From NCBI GenBank assembly GCA_963995505.1, contig OZ023184.1:15746228-15810227 (forward strand): a stretch of 64,000 nucleotides of DNA, given 5' to 3'. The translations under genes were made by a program, and so were the position numbers. Source of the stretch: Hypericum androsaemum. Lineage: Eukaryota; Streptophyta; Magnoliopsida; Malpighiales; Hypericaceae. Of the stretch, positions 55,450 through 64,000 are shown piece after piece; position 1 is the first letter of the stretch; every line of letters starts with the position of its first letter. The notes under the pieces were generated by a model. That model was given only the letters and a program-made list of their open reading frames with translations, ran no database searches and was not told the origin of the DNA.

Positions 55450-57389
55450 TATCTTAAAACATCAGCCAAAGATTGTGTATAATAAAACATTAAATAGTGG
55501 AATGGAGACAAGGGCATGCACACGTGTTATTATAGTATAAGAAATATGCAGCAGCAGGATCACAGCAGCGTGTAAAATCACTTTTTAAACTATTACTTTG
55601 AGTAGAAGAAAGAATCTATTCCATTTCCAAGTGGTTCATCAGAGCATCTCGATGCGTTTACCACCCTCGCGAGAGAGATAACACTGGAACCAACTAACAA
55701 GGATATGATAGTTTATTACTCATTGTTCTGCTTCAGTCGTTTCCACAAACCTGAAAGGTCAATAACATGTTCATTTTCCTACTTGCAAAAGAAAGATGCA
55801 GAAACGATCGTTATCGGCCACTCATATATATAATATGACGCTTAACTTCTTGAATGAAAGAGAAAACAAGTATCACTAATAAGAGATTAAACCATCCAAT
55901 CTCTAACCTCCAGAGCTAGCTTTACGCATCTGCGCTTTCTTACGGCCAGATTGAACAAAATTGCAGAGACAGGACAGAACACACCCATATTAGCAAGATC
56001 GTGTCACCAAGAAAGTTCAATCAGTAAATGCACCATGACAAAAGAAAACCACCAAATTAGTTTAGGTTCAAGGTCAAAATTTTGTCCTTCAGAAACATTA
56101 GAAAGAGATCAACTGGAGCATCTAATAGAGTTTGCGATATTCAGAAGCAACCATGCTCTTCTCCCGGAATGATTTGGTTTTGGGGGTTGAATCCAAGATT
56201 TCTCGTACCTAGACTTGAGTTGGAGCTTGTTTCTTAATGGGCTTCTTTCTTTACTTGTTATTAAGAATTAAGCCCAATGGTAAGGTATAGTATAAATATA
56301 TGAATGACGCAGCAAGGATTATACTGGTTGGAATTAAATGACAAAAAATGGTTACGACCCTATCATTATTCCTAACCTTCTGCCTCTCACCCCGTTTTAT
56401 TGGGTTTTTGAAGCTCTTTCCCCGCCCCTTTAGAGCTTTCGTTAATTCATCTTCCCGCTGGAACTTTTATCCATGTACCACCGGACTTCTCGAATCCCTT
56501 TCACAACAATCGATTGCATCACGACACAACGCCGGGGGTGCATTATTTTGTGTGGTACTGTTAATATTTAACACAATGTTTTGGGTTGGGGTGCTTATTA
56601 TATAGTGATGTGATAGCTCTTGAATTTCACAGTTGGTACCTTAGGGGATGATACCCTCCCTACTAAGCTAAAGATAGCGCGTTGTCCTCAGGCACAATCC
56701 GGAATAGCGAACTAAGGAAAATCCAACAGAGTCTTTGGGGTAACAAAATGCATTAAAAAAAAAAGGCACAAGTAGAGGATAGAATGTTCGTATGACAGCA
56801 ACATTGAAACTCGAACGATAGGTAACACTTCTCTTGATCACGGATGACCGCTCGCTCCCCTTGCAAGACTTGCCCCATCAGATTCCGGGATCCCCAATTT
56901 CTGATCCACGACCACATCTTAATGAATGGATGTTGTTTTTTTTTTATAAAAAAAAGTTTCATCTTGAGAAAACGCTTTTACATTTAATTGACCAGTCAAT
57001 ACCAACCATGCAGATCCTCAATAGTTGCCCGAAGACTTCTCCACTGCCATATGCAAAGGTGATCGTAGCAGATAGGTCATTAAGATGTTGTTTTGATATC
57101 CATTCTCGGCCAGCAGTTTAGCCCGCGAAGGGTCCGGAAAAGCAAAACAAGCAGAAAGAAAGTTTTTTAAACCGGGAAGGAAATATCAAAATATGAACCA
57201 TCCAATTCATGCCAAATTCTTTAATTGTCCAGACAAGTGCAGAAACAGAAATTCCTAACAAGCAGCCAATACAATGAACTTTTTTTAACTTTGATGGATT
57301 CCACCACCATCCGATGAGAATGTATTCCCCGGCTATACCAAGAAGCATAAAAGTTCTTAGGTTCAAATGGAGTAGAATTTAGCAGATTG
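55450..57389. other. Intergenic, unassigned
   Basis: Mostly AT-rich. A - strand open frame at 57118-57366 (ATG start, 82 codons, two hydrophobic stretches such as TFMLLGIAGEYILIGWWW) and a + frame at 56348-56605 have no recognised family. Neither is called as a gene. Confidence 0.4.
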
Positions 57390-58501
57390 TCAGGGAAGAG
57401 GGCATTGGACACCGAACCACTGGTATACTTGTTCGATGGTGAGCTTGCTGGATGAAGCATTATAACCGTCCACGTCCATCTCCTCCCCGCCAGGTAGGAC
57501 AGCCAGATTAAAAGAGAAAACGAAGAAACCACCACGAAAACGGTAGTCATTAGGTTTTGGATGTGGGAAAGCAATCGCACAGTATCTGCTACCAGAAAGA
57601 TGGAAGAGGTTCCAGATTCGCATGGTGTTCTTCCGCCATTCACAATCGTCGGGATAGGAAGTGTCCACCTCTTGATCATACTCTAGACGCAACTCAGGCG
57701 GTTTGTCAGAGGAGAGGAGAAGATAAAAAGCATGGAGCTTCCCAGGTAGCGCGGGGAGGATCAGCGGTTCACCACCATTCAGATGGGATCGATAAAACGG
57801 ATACAGATCGTCAGGGAATTGGCTAGCGACACAAGACTCGTGCAATTTAATCTCCAAGGTGGACCATTCCCCATCACATTCATCCGTGAGACGAAAACAA
57901 AGGAAGTGTTGTTTTAAAGAAAGCTCATCCCGCCCATGTGCTGTAGTAACATGAAGAATAACTTTGCTGTCGTCGATGCAGGACAGGCCGCGAATCACGC
58001 AATCATGCACAGATTCACAATCAGCATCGGTGGGGAAGAGAGGTGGTGGATCGTCAAGAGAATACCAACCGGGATCAACATGCACCTGGAAGCTGTAGCC
58101 GGATGATTCATATCGCAGCACAGAGTCAATCGCGTATAGGTAACCGTTGAGGGTAAACAGCGGAAGCCATTCAGCAGGATGGATCCCTTCTCCCAATCAG
58201 TCTTACGTGTGTCACGAAACCACATGGATTTACCTGCTACCACGTAGACACAGAAACCCAGAACGGCGCATGCGGCTTCCGAGGCCTTACAGATGCCAGG
58301 TCCGCAGGGGAAATCCATGAGATGATATACGGGGAAACGCTCATCCTTGGTGTTGATCGCGTAGATGCTGATGGCTTCACAGTCAGTGCCCTTATAAGAG
58401 TAGGTTGAGGAAGCGAAATGGACGGCGTCCTTAATCCAATCCCTCCACCCTTTCGGCAGTGGAAACGGCCGCTGCTGCCTTGTCGTCGTCGACGACTCCA
58501 T
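57390..58501 (-). pseudogene. Gene C': unit 2 copy of C, frameshifted
   Basis: The ATG at 58499-58501 opens MESSTTTRQQRPFPLPKGW, and the frame matches gene C through DWEKGSILLNGF. Near 58160-58175 a deletion of about 14 bases relative to C (the codons for MTNPK) shifts the frame. The rest, starting LFTLNGYLYAIDSVLRYE, is open in the new frame through VDPGWYSLDDPPPLFPTD, GLSCIDDSKVILHV, LKQHFLCFRLTDECDGEWST and GGFFVFSFNLA to the stop at 57390. A one-step loss, otherwise well conserved. Confidence 0.82.
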
Positions 58502-58551
58502 TCCTGGCTGTTTGGGATGGATCCAAATAACAATTACGATTTACGACTGCT

Positions 58552-58567
58552 GCGCCTAGGGTTGGGG
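58552..58567 (-). promoter_or_regulatory. CCCCAACCCTAGGCGC motif upstream of C'
   Basis: The shared upstream motif with one inserted G. Confidence 0.5.
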
Positions 58568-58697
58568 CTTTCTTAACCGAGGCACCACCCACACCACATC
58601 CATCTGTGAATGCTTGCTGGGCCTACATACACTTGCCTGCGGCCCAGATCCAATCTAGCATGTCTCTTAAAAGTAGCCCACTCACTCTACTCTATAG

Positions 58698-59120
58698 CAT
58701 AGTTTTAAAATACGGGTTTGGTACGGGCCAGATTTTATCCATTTTTCGGCCCGACCGGTCTGACCTGAATTTTTAAATTAATTTTTTAATATTTTTTGAA
58801 TATTAGTAGACTAAATAGTCAAAATATAGGTATCAAAATCTATATTTTAGAAATATCAACTAAATTATAACATATAAAGTCAATTTTTCTTTATTGATTA
58901 AGAGAAATCAAGCATACAATACGACTTTTTTGTTTAATTTTTTTGCTGATTTGGATAAAATCTGGTCAAACTTGGTGGTTTGAGTCAAAAACCAGTACGA
59001 ACCATCCGGTCTGACCAAATTTTGGGTGGTCTGACCGGAGGCCATTTTTAACCCTAAAATGGATCGCTCTAATGCCCGATTCGTAGTTCGACTGGACAAA
59101 CTGTATTTTTTAAAACTATG
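58698..59120. mobile_element. hAT-like MITE
   Basis: The left end is CATAGTTTTAAAATAC; the right end on the other strand is CATAGTTTTAAAAAATAC. The flanks are CTCTATAG (58690-58697) and CTCTATAT (59121-59128), an 8-bp target duplication with one mismatch, as for hAT elements. Unit 1 has the uninterrupted site CCTATAGTTTGGGTCAC near 41622. The interior has GACCGGTCTGACC-like motifs. No transposase. Confidence 0.72.
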
Positions 59121-59128
59121 CTCTATAT

Positions 59129-59934
59129 TTTGTTTGGGTCACTTCGTCCACTTCAAGGTTCAAAACACATTAAATTGGTAACATATATTTTTCATGGTTT
59201 TGACATTTTTATTTTCCCGGCCAGGTGATATGACACATCATCCAAAATTGTCCATGTGGCATCCGAGCACTACAATTACAAAAGAGTAAATAATGTTAAT
59301 TCTAAAATAAAATAAAAAATATTGGAGGGGCACGACCGTTGCTTAGTCGTTTTCTTGTGTCCCTAGGGAACCTCGGGCAGTCAGTTTTAGTGTGGCACGC
59401 CAACTGCTTGAACCAAAACTTTTGAGTCAACTAAAAAAGCTGGGTAAATATGGCTAGTAAGAAAATGCCCAATGCTTAACTATTACAACAAGATCTGGTC
59501 ACCAATTGGCCGGAAACGTTGCACGGGGACGCCGAATGTCAAGGGCCTCAATTTCCACTGACAATTCAGTTTTTAGCTTCTCGTCCTAACATTGCATCCC
59601 CGTCATAAGGGCGCGGCAGAAGAGAGATGGACCAACTTCACTTTTATCATCGTTGGCCGAAAAATTCCTTTTTCCTCTGAACGAGTTTTTTTGTATGGGC
59701 AATTCGCCCTCCAGCTGTACCTGCATCATCATGATCTTCTTCTTCTTCTTCATCATCACTTGTTTCATCAGATCTCTCCATCTGATCCCGCTGTTTACAC
59801 CCTCCCCTCTACAGGAAAGAAGCAACTGACAGATAATGAGAATGAAGTCCATTAAAAGCATAAACAGAAAGCAGTAGTGTCTATCTTCCTTCGACATTCA
59901 CTCCCTTTCCATAAGAACTGAATAGAACAGTGGA
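59129..59934. other. Flank shared with unit 1, no gene
   Basis: It matches 41620-42080 and 42990-43080 in patches. A CTT/CAT-rich microsatellite lies near 59725-59765; frames across it (for example 59586-59897, -) are low complexity. Confidence 0.5.
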
Positions 59935-60025
59935 CTATTAACAAATGGAATGGAATGAAAGTTCACCCTGTTGACATCCCCTCGCACAGTCCTCCGGCTT
60001 GAGATCTATCCGGCGAACCAGATGG
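59935..60025 (-). pseudogene. NHL-domain pseudogene, copy 3 trace
   Basis: The - strand reads HLVRRIDLKPEDCARGCQQG, the same short exon as in NHL copy 2 (43090-43170). Other exons are absent. The position, after C' and its flank, is as in unit 1. Confidence 0.6.
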
Positions 60026-60269
60026 TTTAAAAAAAACATATATTATTATAGCAATTGAGTGTGACATGTTATTATCATAAGAATTTTTCCATAATACATT
60101 AATCAAATTCAGCTCGAACAAAAGTATTGAAGTGTCTCATGCAGAATAGACTTCATAAAATAGAATTATGGTGTAATCTTCATCCATATGGGCTTAATAA
60201 AATAGACTTTTATCGTTTAATGAAGTCTGTGGCCCAAGTCCAACATTTGGATATCTTTTCGTAGAAGCT

Positions 60270-60835
60270 CCTATACTTGGACAAAGCAACACATGGACGG
60301 TCTTCGGTCGCCATCCTGTGCCCCATACTATATATGCTGCCTGTGAATACCTATATGTCTTCCTATATTTAGAGTCGAGTTACAATTTAGAGATTATTCT
60401 ATTAATAATTTTTTTATTTGTAAGACTTATTAATTCAATCTTGATCCAAATTTGCTACCATTCAGATAAAACTCATATGGGACTTGCGGTTTCATACGAA
60501 AACTTGATATGATGAAATTTAAGAGAAAAAATAGCCATATAAAATTATCGTATGATAGAATTCTAACTATTAGATGTACCAAGTTTGTAAAAAAATTCCA
60601 GAATAATTGGGATGGAGCAATTGTCCCATATCGGAATCTTTTGAGATTTCCGTAAGATGTTAGGTCCCAACCTCAATGAATGATCTGTCCATGTGGTCCT
60701 TTCAATTACATGAGGTCACAGCATGCAGATGAGCTGATGTTGAAACCTCAAGGAGCCATCATTGATTTCTTTGAGTTCATTTAATTGGGCCGGAGAAATT
60801 GCATTAATTAAGCACATATTGAACCTCGTTATTAC
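60270..60835. repeat. Segment duplicated at 4280-4935
   Basis: Same blocks and order as in the left unit. The right edge, AGCACATATTGAACCTCGTTAT, continues into unique sequence here, while at 4945 a MITE follows. Confidence 0.8.
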
Positions 60836-62636
60836 ATATGCATTTGATGATGCCACATAAATCTGGAACGAGATGCATACGAAATATACCCAATACTAGT
60901 TTCAGATTTTTTAAAATACGATTAGATATCCGATCCATTGGGTAGACCATTCCAAGTTTGAATCAGGTAGGACTTTTGAAATATAGCAAAGCTCTTCCAA
61001 CAAATATTTAACATTGCTATATTTTTATGGAGTCAAACTCAAAAATTGGTTAATCTAAAATAACTTTCTCGATTTGAATTTAAACTTAAGACTGCAGTAA
61101 TGTAAAAATTTGCTAGAGATAATTTCTTAGTTTTTATGGTCCTGATTGGCTTTAAAATGAATTATAGAATATATTGAAAAAAATAATTTTTAACAAAAAA
61201 ATATACTCGAGTTGGATAGCGCCTTTGTTTTATTCCCAGGTCCAAAACTCAGTGTAAACATTTTTAGAGTAATGAAATTTATTTTGCGATATATATAGAA
61301 TAGAAAATCTATATTCTTTCTTCTTTAAACTTGGAGATTGTGTAATGCATCCTCGAATTTGTGTCCACTCAGTAATAATACTTCCAACTTCTATTTTTTC
61401 TTATATATTTTCCTGTGACACTTTCTCATATAGAGTTGATAGTTAATGGTAACTCTTTCGATGTATATGCTTCATTCGCAGGTTTAAATTCTAAACTTCT
61501 TAAAAATATTCAAATATCTTAGTATAGTTCCGGATACTCGAATAAACATTTCATTAATTTTCCATGTATTGTACTTGTTACATTTCTATATCATGTCTCT
61601 TATCTTGAATGTGGAGTAATTAAAAGGCCAACCAGGTTATAGGTGTTGAACTGACAAATATTGTCATTTCCTTTGGAAGAGAGGCAAACATGGTCCTTAC
61701 AACAAAGTAAATTTCCGCAAAAAGAGAGAAAACACACAACTATGGGTTCAAAATTGAAATTTAAACTTGTCATGGCCCAATATAGTATTTAAATCAACGA
61801 AGGAAAAAATTGGCAAGAGCTAAACAAATAAATAACTTATAAGGACCAACAGGAAACCGACACATCCACTACGGGGGAAGTTCGTCTTTATGCAGCTAAG
61901 GTATCGAGCGATTTGGAATAAAACCATCTCGTGAAAGAAAGTTGTCCGATTTCGTCTGTATCGTAGCCAGTTCAAACATTCTACAGCTACCAACACGTGA
62001 TTCCCTTGCTCACCACAATGCCACAATATCCTCCACCTCACAAAATGAAATAAGGTTTATATCCGAATAATAAAAGATTCGAAATTTTTAGACGATATAT
62101 TAAATTCGTAGTACGTGAATGAAGTGGAAAAATTGATACAAATGAATTAGGAACTTATTATAGAGTTCAATTGAAATAAATTTATTTACCTTTCAAAAAA
62201 AATTGAAATTAATTTAACCAGTTGTTATCTACAATATGACAATAATAGAACTACACTTTAAATTTAAAAGAGTTTTTTTATTGCACGTCTTACGAGCACA
62301 ATTCATTGTAAATTGAATGTAGTTGAGTTCTATTCAAATTGAATATATTTTTTCAAAAGTGAATACTATTTCTAGTAAAGTGGTAGCATTTAAATATATG
62401 AGATTTGAATAAAAACTGTACCAAATTTATAGCTAACTACAATATTCAAGATGTGGTAAAAAAAAGAAGAAGCATTTGAATCAACCGATAAGTACTAGTT
62501 TAACTAAGAGTCTCGAGTTCCGATTAATAAAAATGTATGAGCATTAAATACTTGTTGAGAAATATGTCGCCTTTCAAAGATCCTATTAATTCGAATTTAT
62601 ATTAGTCGGTCTAGTATATGTCCCAAAGAGGGGTGG
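60836..62636. other. AT-rich intergenic, no gene
   Basis: No recognisable gene or element. The short - frame at 61820-62041 has no supporting features. It separates the duplicated block from the receptor gene. Confidence 0.5.
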
Positions 62637-62646
62637 TATAAACAAA
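62637..62646 (+). promoter_or_regulatory. Possible TATA box of the receptor gene
   Basis: TATAAACAAA lies about 180 bp before the ATG. The distance fits a 5' leader of about 150 bases. No other support. Confidence 0.3.
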
Positions 62647-62817
62647 TGTGCTGAAAACAAGAATTCTTATGCACTGAACAGTGATGAAGCATTCAAAGAC
62701 ACAGATATAATCATCTCCACCTCAACCTCTCATTGTAATAACTTCACTTTCGACTTCCATGTCCAAAACCAACCAAAACAATCACGGACACTAACACCAA
62801 GCAACCGAAACTAACTA

Positions 62818-64000
62818 ATGGCCTACTTCCGAGCAGTCCTTCTTCTGCTGGTGCTCTCCCTCGCGAGCTCTAGTATTGCCAGCGATGAAGTGGACGCGTC
62901 TTCACTAACAATAAGCGACGACGTCCTAGGCCTCATCGCTTTCAAGTCCGAGCTGACCGACCCTTTTAACTACCTGACGTCCTGGTCCGAGGACGACAAC
63001 TCCCCGTGCTCGTGGCGGTTCGTGGAGTGCAATCCGGCTACCGGAAAGGTCTCCGAGGTCTCCATGGACAGCCTTGGCCTGTCAGGGAGACTTGGGAAGG
63101 GACTGCAGAAGTTGCAGAGGTTGAAGGTACTCTCACTTTCCAACAACAATCTAATTGGCTCCATTAGTCCTGAGCTTGGATTTATTCCAAGCCTTGAGAG
63201 GCTTAACCTGAGTAGGAACAGCTTCTCAGGGTTGGTTCCTAAAAGTCTGTTGGGAATGAGCTCTGTTAAGTTTCTTGATGTATCAGAGAATCAACTGTCG
63301 GGTTCTATTTCGGATGACGCATTCGGGAACTGTTTGTCTCTTCGGTATCTGTCGTTGGCTGTGAATTCTTTTGAGGGGCCGCTTCCGAGCACGCTCGGAA
63401 GCTGCTCCTCGTTGAACACTCTCAATGTGTCAAAGAACTACTTCTCTGGAAGCCCGAGTTTTTGGTCGCTGTCGCGGCTTCGAAGCTTGGATCTCTCCCA
63501 CAATGCATTCTCCGGGCCTGTCACTGCAGGGGTATCAGCCATCCGCAACTTGAAAGAGCTCAGGTTGCAAAGCAACCGGTTCTTCGGACCTGTACCCGGA
63601 GATGTTGGCCTATGTCCGCATTTGATCAAGTTGGATTTGAGCGAGAACCAGTTCGTTGGAGAGATTCCGTACTCCCTTTCGAGGTTGACATCTTCATTGG
63701 ACTATTTGAGCCTCTCCAAGAACATGCTCACAGGTGATTTCCCGCAGTGGATTGGTAACATCAGCAATCTCGAGTACTTGGACTTATCCAACAATGGCTT
63801 CACTGGGTCCCTCCCATTTTCCTTAGGTAATCTGAGATCATTGAAATACTTCAGTTTGTCTAATAACAGAGTCACTGGCAGCATTCCAACCTCAATTGTT
63901 TACTGCAATTCGCTTTCGGTGATTCGGATGAGAAGCAACTTGTTGAATGGTAGCATACCTGAGGGATTGCTCAATCTAGCCCTAGAAGAAGTTGATCTTG
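62818..64000 (+). CDS. LRR receptor-like kinase, 5' part (At3g28040-like)
   Basis: The ATG at 62818 starts a frame open to the window end (394 codons, no intron seen). Residues 1-21 form a signal peptide (AVLLLLVLSLASSSIAS). Residues about 33-66 are the LRR N-terminal cap (DDVLGLIAFKSELTDPF, then CSWRFVEC). About a dozen plant-type LRRs follow, for example LKVLSLSNNNLIGSISPELG, SLRYLSLAVNSFEGPLPSTL and LEYLDLSNNGFTGSLPFSLG. The protein should reach the cell surface with extracellular LRRs. The cap and repeat wording match the recalled Arabidopsis At3g28040 protein, annotated as a probably inactive LRR receptor kinase of about 1,000 residues. The membrane segment and kinase domain lie beyond the window, so kinase status cannot be judged. 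It lies outside the duplicated block. Confidence 0.92.
   Translation, partial: MAYFRAVLLLLVLSLASSSIASDEVDASSLTISDDVLGLIAFKSELTDPFNYLTSWSEDDNSPCSWRFVECNPATGKVSEVSMDSLGLSGRLGKGLQKLQRLKVLSLSNNNLIGSISPELGFIPSLERLNLSRNSFSGLVPKSLLGMSSVKFLDVSENQLSGSISDDAFGNCLSLRYLSLAVNSFEGPLPSTLGSCSSLNTLNVSKNYFSGSPSFWSLSRLRSLDLSHNAFSGPVTAGVSAIRNLKELRLQSNRFFGPVPGDVGLCPHLIKLDLSENQFVGEIPYSLSRLTSSLDYLSLSKNMLTGDFPQWIGNISNLEYLDLSNNGFTGSLPFSLGNLRSLKYFSLSNNRVTGSIPTSIVYCNSLSVIRMRSNLLNGSIPEGLLNLALEEVDL

Noticed and set aside
57118..57366. 82-codon - frame with two hydrophobic stretches downstream of C'
   Set aside because: It could be a membrane-protein exon, but there is no splice evidence, no partner and no recognised family.
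59586..59897. 103-codon - frame with KKKKK and MMM runs
   Set aside because: A translation of a CTT/CAT microsatellite; no conservation with unit 1.

Overview
The window is nuclear DNA of a flowering plant, probably a eudicot. It is AT-rich and has spliceosomal introns, plant Ty1/copia retrotransposons, Mutator-like and hAT-like MITEs, LINE remnants, and at the right edge a plant LRR receptor-kinase gene (62818 onward, cut by the window end). I cannot name the species. No bacterial, CRISPR, tRNA or rRNA feature was seen.

Layout. 1-4.9 kb: an AT-rich tandem array, a dead CCHC zinc-knuckle fragment, a dead NHL-domain gene fragment and sequence that recurs near 60.3-60.8 kb. 4.9-10.4 kb: two MITEs and two long-inverted-repeat elements that carry pieces of host genes (a calcium-binding TPR protein and an arogenate dehydratase), so they look like Pack-type elements. 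10.9-30.4 kb: a retrotransposon nest. It holds a copia element truncated at a 33-base poly-C run (11.5-14.6 kb), a complete but dead copia element on + (15469-21650), and a related copia element on - (about 21936-29918). The last sits inside an older decayed copia element and has a 2-kb internal tandem duplication. 30.8-60.8 kb: a gene-bearing segmental duplication. Unit 1 (30.8-44.4 kb) and unit 2 (44.5-60.8 kb) have the same order: gene A (+), gene B (-), gene C (-), NHL pseudogene (-). The NHL fragment at 2.3-2.9 kb is the tail of a third unit to the left. 60.8-62.8 kb is AT-rich intergenic DNA, followed by the receptor gene.

A, B and C are paralogues of one roughly 366-394-residue family that I do not recognise by name. 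It has kelch-like signatures and no visible F-box. B, B' and C are intact single-exon genes. A has a 1-nt deletion, A' has lost its ATG and has a nonsense codon, and C' is frameshifted. A and A' keep a conserved intron and a small last exon. A CCCTAGCG-type (telo-box-like) motif lies tens of bases upstream of the start codon in most copies. MITE, LTR and hAT-like insertions present in one unit and absent from its partner show transposition after the duplication.

All assignments come from reading the sequence and from recalled family signatures. No search or alignment program was run, and many element boundaries are good only to a few bases.
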